Source: an uncultured Bryobacteraceae bacterium (GTDB lineage Bacteria; Acidobacteriota; Terriglobia; Bryobacterales; Bryobacteraceae). From it: DNA of 45,535 bases. Made by a program: the position numbers and the translations under genes. Below, one piece after another: positions 8,231-16,635 of the stretch (position 1 is the stretch's first letter; every line of letters begins with the position of its first letter). The notes beneath the pieces were generated by a model, which was not told the DNA's origin, did not search any database, and saw nothing but the letters and a program-made list of their open reading frames with translations. The stretch covers positions 1-45,535 of the forward strand of contig CATPCJ010000399.1 of NCBI GenBank assembly GCA_955652915.1. Reading direction: 5' to 3'.

Positions 8231-8755
8231 TTAGAACTTGTAGGTGGGCGGCTTGATGTTCTTCAAACGCAGGTAGACTTCGGTCTGGCCGCGGTGATGA
8301 GCCATGTGCATCAGCGCGCCCGCGGTCAGTTCACGCACGGTAAATTGCGGCCGTCCTTCCGGGCCCCGCAGCTCATTGAGTTGGTCGTCGCTCAAGGGAG
8401 TGATGATTTCCGAACAGTAGTCGAAAGATTCGCCGGCGAGCTTCATCACCGTCTCCTTATCGAACTTCTCGGGCTTCGCGAAGGGCGACTTGCCGTTACT
8501 CATGCGGGCGCAGTAGCTGTAGTTGGCCTGGGCGATGTGCGCGATCTGTTCGCCAAAGCTCATCTCTTCCGGGTTGGGTTTGAAGTCGTAGTTCTCCGCC
8601 GGCATCGCGTCGGCGACGGCCAGGGTAAGCTCGCGCGCCGTCTTCCAGTGCTTCACGAATTCGGCGGAATACTTGGATGGGGCCTTGGTTTGGTCAGCGG
8701 CGAAAACTGCCAGAGAAAAGAAACCGCAAATTGCGACAGAGACGAATAGCTTCAT
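8231..8755 (-). CDS. Secreted DinB-family protein, paralogue of the next gene
   Basis: 174 residues with a clear signal peptide (MKLFVSVAICGFFSLAVFAA) and a DinB-type bundle. Conserved segments: SFGEQIAHIAQANY, ESFDYCSEII and GALMHMAHHRGQTEVYLR, the last holding the histidine pair. It is clearly related to 7710-8228, with the same order of motifs and the same ending (NIKPP-Y). ATG 8755 is chosen over the longer frame because an AGGAGG lies 6 nt before it and a signal peptide begins there. It is first in a two-gene operon, divergent from the UDP-glucose dehydrogenase gene across about 100 bp that must hold both promoters. Confidence 0.87.
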   Translation of the reverse strand: MKLFVSVAICGFFSLAVFAADQTKAPSKYSAEFVKHWKTARELTLAVADAMPAENYDFKPNPEEMSFGEQIAHIAQANYSYCARMSNGKSPFAKPEKFDKETVMKLAGESFDYCSEIITPLSDDQLNELRGPEGRPQFTVRELTAGALMHMAHHRGQTEVYLRLKNIKPPTYKF

Positions 8756-8857
8756 GGACTGCCTCCTGGTGAATTTACAAATATAGCAGACCATCCGGTT
8801 TCCAGTCTTTGGAGTATTTAGCTTCTCTGTTACGGTAGTGAAAGAACGATTTTCCGA

Positions 8858-10222
8858 ATGAGAGTTTCTATCATTGGCACCGGTTATGTTGGATTGACCA
8901 CGGGCGCTTGCCTCGCATTTCTTGGCCACCAGGTCACGTGCGTCGATTCGGACCAGAAGAAGATTGCGTCACTGCAGGCCGGCAAAATCCCGATCTATGA
9001 ACCGCATTTGACGGAGCTCTTAGTCGAGGCGAAACCCAATCTTCAATTTTGTTGCGACTATGGCTCGGCTGTGCCGGATGCGGAGGTGGTGTTCATCGCC
9101 GTGGGTACGCCACCGAGCTCCGATGGCAGCCCCGATTTGCAGTATCTCTCGGCCGCGGCCAAAGGAATCGGAGAGCACTACACCGGAGATTATGTGGTGG
9201 TGGTCAATAAATCCACCGTGCCCATCGGCAGCGGCAACTGGGTCGGCTCGCTGGTGCGGGAATCGTACGAACAGCGTTCCGGACGCAAGGCGGAGCATCG
9301 ATTTTCGGTGGCGTCGAATCCGGAATTCTTGCGCGAGGGCACGGCGCTGCACGATAGTTTGTATCCCGATCGCGTGGTAATCGGCGCCGATGAAGTCCGC
9401 GCGCTGGAAGTTCTCTACACTCTGTATCGCCCGATTCTGGATCAGACTTTCGCCGCGCCGCCGTTTCTGCCGCGGCCCGAAGGACTGGGCGCGGTTCCGC
9501 TGATTTCCACCGAGCTCGCTTCGGCTGAATTAATCAAGTACGCGGCGAATGCGTTTCTTGCGTTGAAGATCAGCTACATCAACGAAATCGGCCAGCTCGC
9601 CGAAAAAGTGGGAGCGGACATCCAGCACGTAGCCAAAGGAATTGGGCTGGACGCGCGAATCGGAACACGATTTCTGCAATCGGGCATTGGCTGGGGTGGA
9701 TCGTGTTTCGGCAAGGATACCTCCGCTCTGGTGGCCACGGCGGCCGAATATAATCTCACGATGCCGATTGTTTCGGCGGCGCGGGAGATCAATCGGCGGC
9801 AGCGGGAGCGAGTGGTGGACAAGCTTTTGGGTGAACTGAAGATTTTGAAAGGCCGCACCGTCGGCCTGCTCGGCCTGGCGTTCAAACCGAACACGGACGA
9901 TCTTCGTGAAGCGCCCGCCATCGATATCGCGCGCAGGCTGCTGGAGCGCGGTTGCAAGGTGAAGGTACACGATCCGGTGGCGCTCCATCGTTTTCAGGAG
10001 CAGCATCGCGACCTGGCCGTGGTTTGCTGCACGACGCCGGAGGAGGTGGCGGACGATGCGGATGCGTTGGTGCTGGTGACCGAATGGCAGCAGTACCGGG
10101 AGCTGGATTGGGAAGCGATGGCCGGCCGGATGCGTTCGCGAATTGTCCTGGACGGGCGAAATGCATTGGACCGCGCGCGGCTGCTGCGGTTCGGATTTCG
10201 CTATCTGGGAATCGCGGGCTAG
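8858..10222 (+). CDS. ugd: UDP-glucose 6-dehydrogenase family protein
   Basis: 454 residues. NAD-dependent four-electron oxidation of UDP-glucose to UDP-glucuronate, providing precursors for exopolysaccharide or cell-surface glycans. The N-terminal Rossmann motif MRVSIIGTGYVGLTTG (GxGxxG at 7-12), the substrate-binding NEIGQLAEKVGAD helix and the catalytic cysteine C283 in GIGWGGSCFGKDT are all present. The C-terminal domain has GLAFKPNTDDLREAP and VTEW. Length fits the family. GDP-mannose dehydrogenase is a less likely alternative. The stop codon TAG overlaps the first base of a long palindrome (10222-10295). Gene symbol by family similarity. Confidence 0.9.
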   Translation: MRVSIIGTGYVGLTTGACLAFLGHQVTCVDSDQKKIASLQAGKIPIYEPHLTELLVEAKPNLQFCCDYGSAVPDAEVVFIAVGTPPSSDGSPDLQYLSAAAKGIGEHYTGDYVVVVNKSTVPIGSGNWVGSLVRESYEQRSGRKAEHRFSVASNPEFLREGTALHDSLYPDRVVIGADEVRALEVLYTLYRPILDQTFAAPPFLPRPEGLGAVPLISTELASAELIKYAANAFLALKISYINEIGQLAEKVGADIQHVAKGIGLDARIGTRFLQSGIGWGGSCFGKDTSALVATAAEYNLTMPIVSAAREINRRQRERVVDKLLGELKILKGRTVGLLGLAFKPNTDDLREAPAIDIARRLLERGCKVKVHDPVALHRFQEQHRDLAVVCCTTPEEVADDADALVLVTEWQQYRELDWEAMAGRMRSRIVLDGRNALDRARLLRFGFRYLGIAG

Positions 10223-10295
10223 TGGGACAGGCCTCCTGGCATGTCGTCTAATGGGTCGAACGCGCAAGGAAGACAGGCCAGGAGGCCTGTCCCAC
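10222..10295. repeat. Long inverted repeat, family B
   Basis: Arms 10222-10248 and 10269-10295 are 27 nt each and match at 25 positions. They start GTGGGACAGGCCTCCTGGC and enclose a 20-nt loop. The GTGGGACAGG / CCTGTCCCAC ends resemble family A ends, but the interior is a single long stem. There is no T-run, so it is not a classical terminator. It starts on the stop codon of the dehydrogenase gene and ends just before the cupin gene. Confidence 0.85.
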
Positions 10296-10316
10296 TCGGC
10301 GCTACAATGGGTCCGC

Positions 10317-10682
10317 ATGGAACATTTTTCCTGGGAGTCCGTCCCGCTCGAAGTCATGAGCGATTTGATTTCGCGCAAGGTGATCAGTGGCGACAAGGCC
10401 ATGGTCGCGCAGGTGTTTTTGAAGAAGGACGCGGTGGTTCCCGAGCATTCCCACGAGAGCGAGCAGATCACCTACATCATGGAAGGCGCGCTGAAGTTCG
10501 AACTGGAAGGGAAAGTGGTGATCGTGCGCAAGGGCGAAGTGCTGCATATTCCTTCCCATGTTCCGCATCGGGCGGTGGCGCTGGAAGACACGTTGGACGT
10601 TGACATCTTCGCGCCAATACGCACGGACTGGCTGACCAAAGACGATGCGTACCTCAGGCGCGGGGAGCGCGAGCGAACTTAG
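10317..10682 (+). CDS. Cupin-domain protein
   Basis: 121 residues forming one cupin beta-barrel. Motif 1 is seen as VVPEHSHESEQITYIMEGALKF and motif 2 as VLHIPSHVPHRAVALED, giving the His/Glu ligand set for a bound metal. Single-domain cupins of this kind are often of unknown substrate (isomerase, dioxygenase or ligand-binding). Start ATG 10317 begins at the expected position of the domain; the longer frame runs back through the upstream palindrome and is not believable. The next gene starts 16 nt after the stop, so the two may be co-transcribed. Confidence 0.82.
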   Translation: MEHFSWESVPLEVMSDLISRKVISGDKAMVAQVFLKKDAVVPEHSHESEQITYIMEGALKFELEGKVVIVRKGEVLHIPSHVPHRAVALEDTLDVDIFAPIRTDWLTKDDAYLRRGERERT

Positions 10683-10698
10683 TCCGTATAATCGTTCA

Positions 10699-11625
10699 AT
10701 GCCGATACGCATTGCTATCTGTCTGGTGCTGGCGCAGGTTGGTTTAAATGCGCAAGCCTTCGATCCTAAGATGCCCGCCGGGGTGCCCCAGGTAAATGGG
10801 GCCGTGGTCGAAAACGTCACGATGCACTACATCGAAATCGCGAAGGGCTCCGGGCCAATCGCCGCGCCAGGCAAGCAGTACACTGTGCACTATACCGGGT
10901 GGCTGCGGGGAGGAACCAAATTCGATTCTTCGGTCGACCGCAAGGAGCCATTCAAATTCGTGCAGGGCCGGCGGCAGGTGATCTCCGGCTGGGAAGTGGG
11001 ATTCGAGGGCATGCGGGCGGGAGGGAAGCGGCGCCTGTTTATCCCCTATCAACTCGCGTATGGCGAACTGGGGCGGGGGTCGATCCCGGCCAAAGCTGAG
11101 TTGATCTTTGACGTGGAGCTGCTGGACGTAAGCGATGTTCCGGCTGCGCCCGCGGCGGCCGATATTCTGTTTTCTTTTTCGGATTCGGAAAAGAAAGTAA
11201 TGGCGCTGGCGAAAGCGGTGCCGGAGGAAAAATACTCCTGGCGGCCTGGACCGGGTGTCAGATCCATGGGCGAAGTCTTTCTGCACATTGCCGGCGCGAA
11301 TCAATTGCTCTTGAATATCGCCTCGTCCACACTTTCCAAGGAGGATCTGGGCAAAGCGATTGAGGCGCAATCGAAGCTCGAAAAAGAGGCAGCGAGCAAG
11401 GCGCGTATCCTGCAAATGCTCACCGAGAGTTTCGCCGCCGTGCGGAAGGCACTTGAAGAGGCAACCACGGGATCATTGGCTCGCGATGCGGATTTCTTTG
11501 GAACCGCCACTACGCGGCGGGGCGTGCTGGTTATGCTGAATACGCACATTGGGGAACATTTGGGTCAGGCTATTGCGTATGCGCGGATGAACGGCATCAC
11601 GCCGCCGTGGTCGGCGGGGAACTAA
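10699..11625 (+). CDS. Secreted FKBP-type peptidyl-prolyl isomerase fused to a DinB domain
   Basis: 308 residues with a signal peptide (MPIRIAICLVLAQVGLNAQA). Residues about 40-150 are an FKBP domain: YTVHYTGWLRGGTKFDSS, PFKFVQGRRQVISGWEVG, GKRRLFIPYQLAYGE and AELIFDVELLD are all present. Residues about 160-305 are a DinB-type bundle with GEVFLHIAGANQLLL and NTHIGEHLGQAIAYAR. The FKBP half catalyses prolyl cis-trans isomerisation in the periplasm; the DinB half has unknown activity. The start at 10699 is set by the signal peptide. The stop overlaps the ATG of the serine hydrolase (TAATG), so the genes are translationally coupled. Confidence 0.87.
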   Translation: MPIRIAICLVLAQVGLNAQAFDPKMPAGVPQVNGAVVENVTMHYIEIAKGSGPIAAPGKQYTVHYTGWLRGGTKFDSSVDRKEPFKFVQGRRQVISGWEVGFEGMRAGGKRRLFIPYQLAYGELGRGSIPAKAELIFDVELLDVSDVPAAPAAADILFSFSDSEKKVMALAKAVPEEKYSWRPGPGVRSMGEVFLHIAGANQLLLNIASSTLSKEDLGKAIEAQSKLEKEAASKARILQMLTESFAAVRKALEEATTGSLARDADFFGTATTRRGVLVMLNTHIGEHLGQAIAYARMNGITPPWSAGN

Positions 11626-12821
11626 TGAGATTCAGCCTTCTACTTGCGGCCTGCCTGGCTATCGCCGGCGCCGCTCCTCCACAGCTCGCGGTCCGCTCGA
11701 TTGATGCCGCACTTCGTGCCGGTGTTGAAAAACACGGAATTCCCGGTGTCGTCGCGGTGGTGGCCTCGCCGGACGCCATCCTCTATAAAGGCGCCTTCGG
11801 TAACCGCGAAGTTGCCGGCAAAGTGCCAATGACGGAAGACACCATCTTTCGTATTTTTTCGATGACGAAGCCGGTCACTTCCGTAGCCATCATGCAGCTC
11901 GTGGAACAGGGAAAGCTGAATCTGGATGACGCGGCCGGCAAATGGCTCCCGGCTCTTTTGGCTCCGAAGATTCTGGAAGGTTTTGAAAACGGCCAACCCA
12001 AGCTGCGGCCCGCGGCTAAGACGATTACCGTCCGCCATCTCCTGACTCACACTTCCGGACTTGTCTACAACATGTGGGACAAAGATCTGCGGGACTACCA
12101 AGCCAAGCGAGGCGCCAGCGCCGGTCAGGATCCATTGGTATTCGAGCCGGGAGCACGCTGGGAGTATGGAACCAGCATCGATCAACTTGGAAAACTGGTG
12201 GAGGCCATCAGCGGTTTGACACTGGAAGATTACTTTCAAAAGAACATTTTTCAACCGCTCGACATGCACGATACATCCTTCAATGTTCCTGCCGAGAAAG
12301 TGGGACGGATAGTCAGCCTGCACCAGCGCCAGCCCGATGGAAGTTTGCGCGAGCAAGCCCGCAAGGCTCCGGCGCCCGCCAAAACGTACAACGGCGGTGG
12401 AGGGCTCTATTCCACCGCGGGCGACTACGTGAAGTTCATGCAAATGCTGTTGCGTGGCGGCGCTGCCGGGAAAACGCGAATCCTGCAAGCGAAGACCGTG
12501 GCAATGATGGCTCAGAATCAAATCGGTGATCTTCAGGCTGGGCGATTGACGTCCAGGATGCCGGAGCTCACGAACGACGTCGATTTCCATCCCGGTTTCG
12601 TGGACAAGTTCGGCCTGGGCTTCCTGATAAATCCTGTCGCGTACGAAGGCGGCAGATCCAAGGGAAGCCTGGCATGGGCCGGCTTGGCCAATACTTATTT
12701 CTGGATCGATCCCGGGAAGAAATTATGCGCTGCGATACTGATGCAAATCCTGCCCTTCGTCGATAAGGAAGGTTTGGCGCTTCTTCACAATTTCGAACAG
12801 GAAGTGTACAGAGGGCAGTAA
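11625..12821 (+). CDS. Serine hydrolase of the beta-lactamase/class C family
   Basis: 398 residues with a signal peptide (MRFSLLLAACLAIAGAA). The catalytic SxxK is S79-M-T-K82 in FRIFSMTKPVTS, and the tyrosine motif is around Y181 (WEYGTSIDQLG). Such proteins are esterases, D-aminopeptidases or penicillin-binding-like hydrolases acting outside the cytoplasm. Substrate is not predictable and true beta-lactamase activity should not be assumed. ATG 11625 overlaps the TAA of the FKBP-DinB gene, with GGGGA a few bases before, so it is favoured over the GTG at 11607. It ends 7 bp from the convergent small Lys-rich gene. Confidence 0.88.
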   Translation: MRFSLLLAACLAIAGAAPPQLAVRSIDAALRAGVEKHGIPGVVAVVASPDAILYKGAFGNREVAGKVPMTEDTIFRIFSMTKPVTSVAIMQLVEQGKLNLDDAAGKWLPALLAPKILEGFENGQPKLRPAAKTITVRHLLTHTSGLVYNMWDKDLRDYQAKRGASAGQDPLVFEPGARWEYGTSIDQLGKLVEAISGLTLEDYFQKNIFQPLDMHDTSFNVPAEKVGRIVSLHQRQPDGSLREQARKAPAPAKTYNGGGGLYSTAGDYVKFMQMLLRGGAAGKTRILQAKTVAMMAQNQIGDLQAGRLTSRMPELTNDVDFHPGFVDKFGLGFLINPVAYEGGRSKGSLAWAGLANTYFWIDPGKKLCAAILMQILPFVDKEGLALLHNFEQEVYRGQ

Positions 12822-12827
12822 GCGCTT

Positions 12828-13076
12828 TTACTTGCCGAGCGCTTTTGCCGCCTTCTTCTTTGCTTTGCGCGGGACGCGTTGCTTATTCTTCTTTTGCAAC
12901 TTGGGGACTTTTTTGGAGACCTGTTTTTCGCCCGCGAATCCAGTGGCCTTCGCGATGGTTCCGAGCGCCGAACCGATGGCCTCAGCCGCCGTTTCCAAAG
13001 CGCCTTTTTCTTCCTTCGGCTTGGCTTTCGCCTTCGTCTTCACCGGGGCTGATTCTTGGTCTTTCTCTTTTGCCAT
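12828..13076 (-). CDS. Small Lys/Ala-rich basic protein
   Basis: 82 residues. The N-terminus is mixed charge (MAKEKDQESAPVKTKAKAKP), the middle is a hydrophobic, Ala/Gly-rich stretch (about 28-48, GALETAAEAIGSALGTIA) and the last 30 residues are very basic (KKNKQRVPRKAKKKAAKALG). The tail resembles histone H1-like or nucleic-acid-binding tails, but no family is recognised. The start at 13076 is chosen because AAGG lies just upstream and the longer frame adds nothing typical. Confidence 0.6.
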   Translation of the reverse strand: MAKEKDQESAPVKTKAKAKPKEEKGALETAAEAIGSALGTIAKATGFAGEKQVSKKVPKLQKKNKQRVPRKAKKKAAKALGK

Positions 13077-13116
13077 AGCCTTAGTATGCACGATTGGTGC
13101 ATGGTCAACAATCGCT

Positions 13117-13650
13117 CTAAGATCCACACCGGCAAGAATGCCCGTGCCACAAGAAATACCCGATCATGGTTTTGGCGTCGACAATTTTACCGGAGTCGAT
13201 GCCTGCCTCGATTTCCTTGGCGGTGAACCAGCGCACTTGGATGCGTTCGTCTCCCATGGGAGTGGCCTCGCCCTCGGTTAAATCCGTCGCAAGGAAAACG
13301 GTCATCTTCTCCGCGACGTAACCTGGGCTTGGATAGAACATCACCAGCTTCTTCCATTTCTTGGCGCGGTAGCCGGTCTCTTCGATCAGCTCGCGCCGGG
13401 CGGCCTGCAACGGCGTTTCACCTTCGTCCAATTTCCCGGCAGGCAGTTCCCACAGATACCGGCACGCCGGCAAGCGAAACTGGCGGACCAGCAGAATTCG
13501 CTTGCGATCGTCGACGGCCATCATCACCGCCGACCCTTTGTGCTGGACGATGGCGCGCTTGATCTCGAACCCTCCAGGCTCCACGGCGTGATCCTGCGTG
13601 ACGGAGAACAGATCGTTGCTGTACTTCTTGACGGACGAAATGATTTTCAT
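13117..13650 (-). CDS. NUDIX hydrolase (ADP-ribose pyrophosphatase-like)
   Basis: 177 residues. The Nudix box [20 protein letters not shown], closed by TGY, lies at 72-94 and gives the full GX5EX7REUXEEXGU pattern. The flanking [18 protein letters not shown] and [17 protein letters not shown] segments are those of the ADP-ribose/NDP-sugar pyrophosphatase subgroup (NudF-like). It likely hydrolyses ADP-ribose or a related nucleoside diphosphate. ATG 13650 overlaps the TGA of polX (ATGA), so the two are coupled. The last nine residues (HGHSCRCGS) are encoded by a short hairpin-like repeat (13124-13150), so the natural C-terminus has probably been replaced by repeat sequence. Confidence 0.9.
   Translation of the reverse strand: MKIISSVKKYSNDLFSVTQDHAVEPGGFEIKRAIVQHKGSAVMMAVDDRKRILLVRQFRLPACRYLWELPAGKLDEGETPLQAARRELIEETGYRAKKWKKLVMFYPSPGYVAEKMTVFLATDLTEGEATPMGDERIQVRWFTAKEIEAGIDSGKIVDAKTMIGYFLWHGHSCRCGS
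13124..13150. repeat. Short hairpin repeat inside the NUDIX 3' end
   Basis: CCACACCGGCAAGAATGCCC (13124-13143) continues with GTGCCAC. It can form a small GGCA/TGCC hairpin and ends in the GTGCCAC type of terminus seen in the other palindromic units here. It encodes the C-terminal residues of the NUDIX protein. Membership of the same family is an inference from the ends. Confidence 0.4.
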
Positions 13651-15377
13651 GATTTTGCGATTGCTCGAGCGAATTGTTCCAGCGGCAGGGCGTTCAAAAC
13701 ATCGCCGGCTTCCAGCCATCCGCGCCGCGCGACCGTGATGCCATAGGGCATGTTGATCCCCAGAGATTTAGGATGGTGGGCATCGGTGGAGATGGCGAAT
13801 TTCGCGCCCAGACCCTTCGCGGTCCTGACCAGCGAGCCTCCCAGATCGAGCCGCTCGGGACTGCCGTTGATTTCCAGATACACATCGCGGCGCGCGGCTT
13901 CCGAGGCAACCCGCTCGAAATCGAATGGGAATGGATCGCGATGCAGCAGGATGCGGCCGGTGGGATGCCCCATCACGCGGATGTTGGGAGACTCGAGCGC
14001 GCGCATTAAGCGATCCGTCATCTCGCCCGCTTCCAGATTCATGTGGCTATGGACGCTGGCTACAACAATGTCCAGCTCCGCCAGTGCGTCTTCGGCGAGG
14101 TCCAGCGCGCCATCGCGGCGTATGTCGCATTCCAAGCCGGAGAAAATACGAATGCCCAAACCGTTCTGGTTTAGCTCGCGGACACGTTTCGCAAAAGCCA
14201 CGGCGCGGTCTTCGTCCAGCCCATTGGCCATCGCGAGGGCCTTGGAGTGATCCGTAATCGCGATGTACTGGTAGCCTAGGGCGCGGGCCGCTTCGGCCAT
14301 TTCTTCCAGCGTGGCGCGGCCGTCGGTCTCGGTGGTGTGCATGTGCAGGTCGCCGCGTATGTCCGACAGCTCGATCAGCTTGGGCAATCGGCCTTCGAGC
14401 GCGGCCTCAATCTCGCCGCTGTTCTCGCGCAGCTCCGGCGGAATCCAGCGCATCCCCAGTTGCTCGTAGATTTCTTCCTCGGTTTCGCCGCCCACCCGCT
14501 GCTCGTTTTCCACGCGGAACAGCCCATATTCGTTCAGCGTCAGGCCCAGCTTGAGCGCGCGGCTCCGGATCACAATATTGTGTTCCTTGCTACCCGTGAA
14601 ATACTGCATTGCCGCGCCGTAGCTTTCATGGGGCAGCGCCCGCAAATCCACCTGCAGGCCTTCCAATCCGAATTGAATACTGGCCTTGTTCGCGCCTTTG
14701 CCCAACACGCTGTGCGCCTTGGGATGCACCACAAAACGCTCCAGCGCCTCAGCGGCTCCGGCGCCCGTCACCAGCAGATCCAAATCGCCAATGGTCTCTT
14801 TGCCGCGGCGCAGGCTGCCGGCCGCCGAGATCTTTTCCAAGCCACCGGTTTCGGATAAATAGGGAATCAACTCGGCCGCCGACTTTTTCGCGAAGCTTAG
14901 CAGGAAGCGCCCGGTGCGCTGCCGGTATTGCGCGATGGACTTCAACACTTTCTCTTCGAGCTTGGCCCCCATGCGCGGCAGCTCACGCAGTTTTTGCTCG
15001 TTGCAAACGCGCTCCAGATCGTCAATCGTAGCCACCTTCAGGTGCTCATAGACCAGCGCGATGCCTTTCGGCCCCAGACCCTGAATGCGCAACAGGTCCA
15101 GCAGCGTCGGCGGATATTTCGCGAGCAGGGTGTCCCGCTTTCCGAAAGATCCCCGCGAGCAAAGCTCTTCGATAGCCCCCGCCAAACCCTTGCCGATACC
15201 AGGAACCTCGGTAATCTTCCGCTCCGGATTGCGAACGATGTCTTCGATTCGCTCGGGATAGCTTTCGATCACCGACGCGCCGTTTCGATAACCGCGGATT
15301 CGAAAACCATCCTCGGCGCCGATCTCCATCAAGTCCGCCGTTTCCGCCAGCAGACGCGCGATTTCACGATTTTCCAT
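13647..15377 (-). CDS. polX: DNA polymerase/3'-5' exonuclease PolX
   Basis: 576 residues, normal for bacterial PolX. An N-terminal 8-kDa-like domain carries helix-hairpin-helix motifs ([30 protein letters not shown]). The family-X nucleotidyltransferase core has [17 protein letters not shown] with the metal-binding D-x-D. A C-terminal PHP domain starts at about residue 336 with [20 protein letters not shown], then [10 protein letters not shown] and the [15 protein letters not shown] region. It acts in gap-filling base excision repair; the PHP domain gives Mn-dependent nuclease activity in this family. ATG 15377 fits the family N-terminus ([10 protein letters not shown]) and overlaps the CDF gene end by 14 nt. 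Coupled to the NUDIX gene downstream. Confidence 0.93.
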   Translation of the reverse strand: MENREIARLLAETADLMEIGAEDGFRIRGYRNGASVIESYPERIEDIVRNPERKITEVPGIGKGLAGAIEELCSRGSFGKRDTLLAKYPPTLLDLLRIQGLGPKGIALVYEHLKVATIDDLERVCNEQKLRELPRMGAKLEEKVLKSIAQYRQRTGRFLLSFAKKSAAELIPYLSETGGLEKISAAGSLRRGKETIGDLDLLVTGAGAAEALERFVVHPKAHSVLGKGANKASIQFGLEGLQVDLRALPHESYGAAMQYFTGSKEHNIVIRSRALKLGLTLNEYGLFRVENEQRVGGETEEEIYEQLGMRWIPPELRENSGEIEAALEGRLPKLIELSDIRGDLHMHTTETDGRATLEEMAEAARALGYQYIAITDHSKALAMANGLDEDRAVAFAKRVRELNQNGLGIRIFSGLECDIRRDGALDLAEDALAELDIVVASVHSHMNLEAGEMTDRLMRALESPNIRVMGHPTGRILLHRDPFPFDFERVASEAARRDVYLEINGSPERLDLGGSLVRTAKGLGAKFAISTDAHHPKSLGINMPYGITVARRGWLEAGDVLNALPLEQFARAIAKS

Positions 15378-16269
15378 GCAGCCTGCTTGGTACTTCCTGG
15401 GGCAGATATGGCTCGACATGAACCAAAACGTCCGCCACCCATTGCAGCGTCTCTTTAATTTTGATGCGCACGCCGGTTGCGATCTCGTGCGATTCGTAAA
15501 CGCTCATGGAAGGATCCACTTCCAGATGTAAATCCACGTGCCACTGCAGTCCCGTTTTGCGGGCAAAACATTTCTCGATGCCTTTGGCGCCCGGCACACT
15601 GAGACCAACCTGCCGGATTCGCTCCATGGACGCATGGTCCGGCATGGTGTCGATCAACTGCAAGGCCGTCTCGCGTACGACACGAAAGCCGGCAAAGATC
15701 ACAATCGCGCCGACGGCCGCGCCCCCAAAATGGTCGCCTGCCACGAATCGCTTAGGATCGAAAAGTGTAAGACCTAAACCCAATAGCGCAGTGGAGCCGG
15801 ACAGCACATCCAACATGTCGTTCATGGCGTCCGCGCGCATGGATGAACTGCGAATGTTTCGCCCTAAGCGCCACTTCGTAAAACCCATGCCACTCTTCAC
15901 CGCGATCGATATGATGAGCGGCCACACGGCGTAAAACGCGGGCGCATGCTGCACCTCCCAGGCGCGCTGCAGCGATCGGAAAGAGATGAGCGATCCGCTG
16001 GCGATCAAGAGAATGCCCACGGCCAGAGCGCTTAGTGTTTCCATGCGCCCATGGCCGTAGGGGTGCGCGTCGTCCGGAGGTTTCGCGGCCAGAATCAGCC
16101 CCAGCAGCACGAGTCCGGAAGCCAGTACATCGCCGGTGGATTCCAGACCATCGGAAACAACCGCCGTGGAGTTCGCGCGCAGACCGACTATGATCTTAGC
16201 CGTGGCCAGCGCCGCGCTCACGAACATGCTGGCGATGGCGACGCGCTGGCCGAGTTTTTCGGGCCTCAA
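15364..16269 (-). CDS. Cation diffusion facilitator family metal transporter
   Basis: 301 residues with about six membrane segments in the first 200 and a C-terminal cytoplasmic ferredoxin-like domain. Metal-site residues of the CDF family are visible: SDGLESTGDV in TM2, HPYGHGRMETL in the TM2-3 loop, and DAMNDMLDVLSG in TM5. It probably exports Zn, Fe or Mn in exchange for protons; the HxxxD/DxxxD details do not settle the metal. The start is a TTG (16267-16269) overlapping the TGA of the MmcQ-like gene. The next in-frame Met would remove part of the first membrane segment, so TTG is preferred. Confidence 0.88.
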   Translation of the reverse strand: MRPEKLGQRVAIASMFVSAALATAKIIVGLRANSTAVVSDGLESTGDVLASGLVLLGLILAAKPPDDAHPYGHGRMETLSALAVGILLIASGSLISFRSLQRAWEVQHAPAFYAVWPLIISIAVKSGMGFTKWRLGRNIRSSSMRADAMNDMLDVLSGSTALLGLGLTLFDPKRFVAGDHFGGAAVGAIVIFAGFRVVRETALQLIDTMPDHASMERIRQVGLSVPGAKGIEKCFARKTGLQWHVDLHLEVDPSMSVYESHEIATGVRIKIKETLQWVADVLVHVEPYLPQEVPSRLHGKS

Positions 16270-16604
16270 CGCCGCCTCTTCTTCGTCGTGTTCACCAGCT
16301 CATAACTTCCGCGCAGCAGTTCGCCGATCTCTTTCCAGTCCAGCTTGGTATTCGCGCGCAGCGATACCCAGCCGTGCTGGCCGACGTAGGGCGTGCGATA
16401 GAAACGGCCGTCCTCCAGAAAAACCGGTTGCATGCTTTTGCCGACCTTCACGCAGATCGACAGCTCACCCTTGTAGGTCTCGAGCACGCTGAACGTCTTC
16501 GTTCCTACCTGAAATGTAGGATGGCCAAAGGTAGTGGTCTCACTGGTTTTAGGCAGGCACAGGCATATCTCGCGCAGCTTGGCGAGGATCTTTTTTTCGT
16601 CCAT
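16266..16604 (-). CDS. MmcQ/YjbR family protein
   Basis: 112 residues, the normal length for this CyaY-like, putative DNA-binding fold. Recognised from the N-terminal LREICLCLPKTSETTTFGHP, the FSVLETYKGELSICVKV strand pair, and the C-terminal WVSLRANTKLDWKEIGELLR with YELV. The function of the family is unproven. It overlaps the CDF transporter start (TTGA) and follows a DinB gene on the same strand after 31 bp, so it belongs to the same transcription unit. Confidence 0.82.
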   Translation of the reverse strand: MDEKKILAKLREICLCLPKTSETTTFGHPTFQVGTKTFSVLETYKGELSICVKVGKSMQPVFLEDGRFYRTPYVGQHGWVSLRANTKLDWKEIGELLRGSYELVNTTKKRRR

Positions 16605-16635
16605 CGGCGACCAATTTCAGCGTAGCGCAAGAGCC

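Noticed and set aside
10143..10316. N-terminal extension of the cupin gene
   Set aside because: It would run through the family B palindrome and the ugd end; the cupin domain begins right at ATG 10317.
12822..12850. Convergent intrinsic terminator between the serine hydrolase and the Lys-rich gene
   Set aside because: AAGCGCTTTT and GAGCGCTTTT look suggestive but form direct, not inverted, repeats with no convincing stem.
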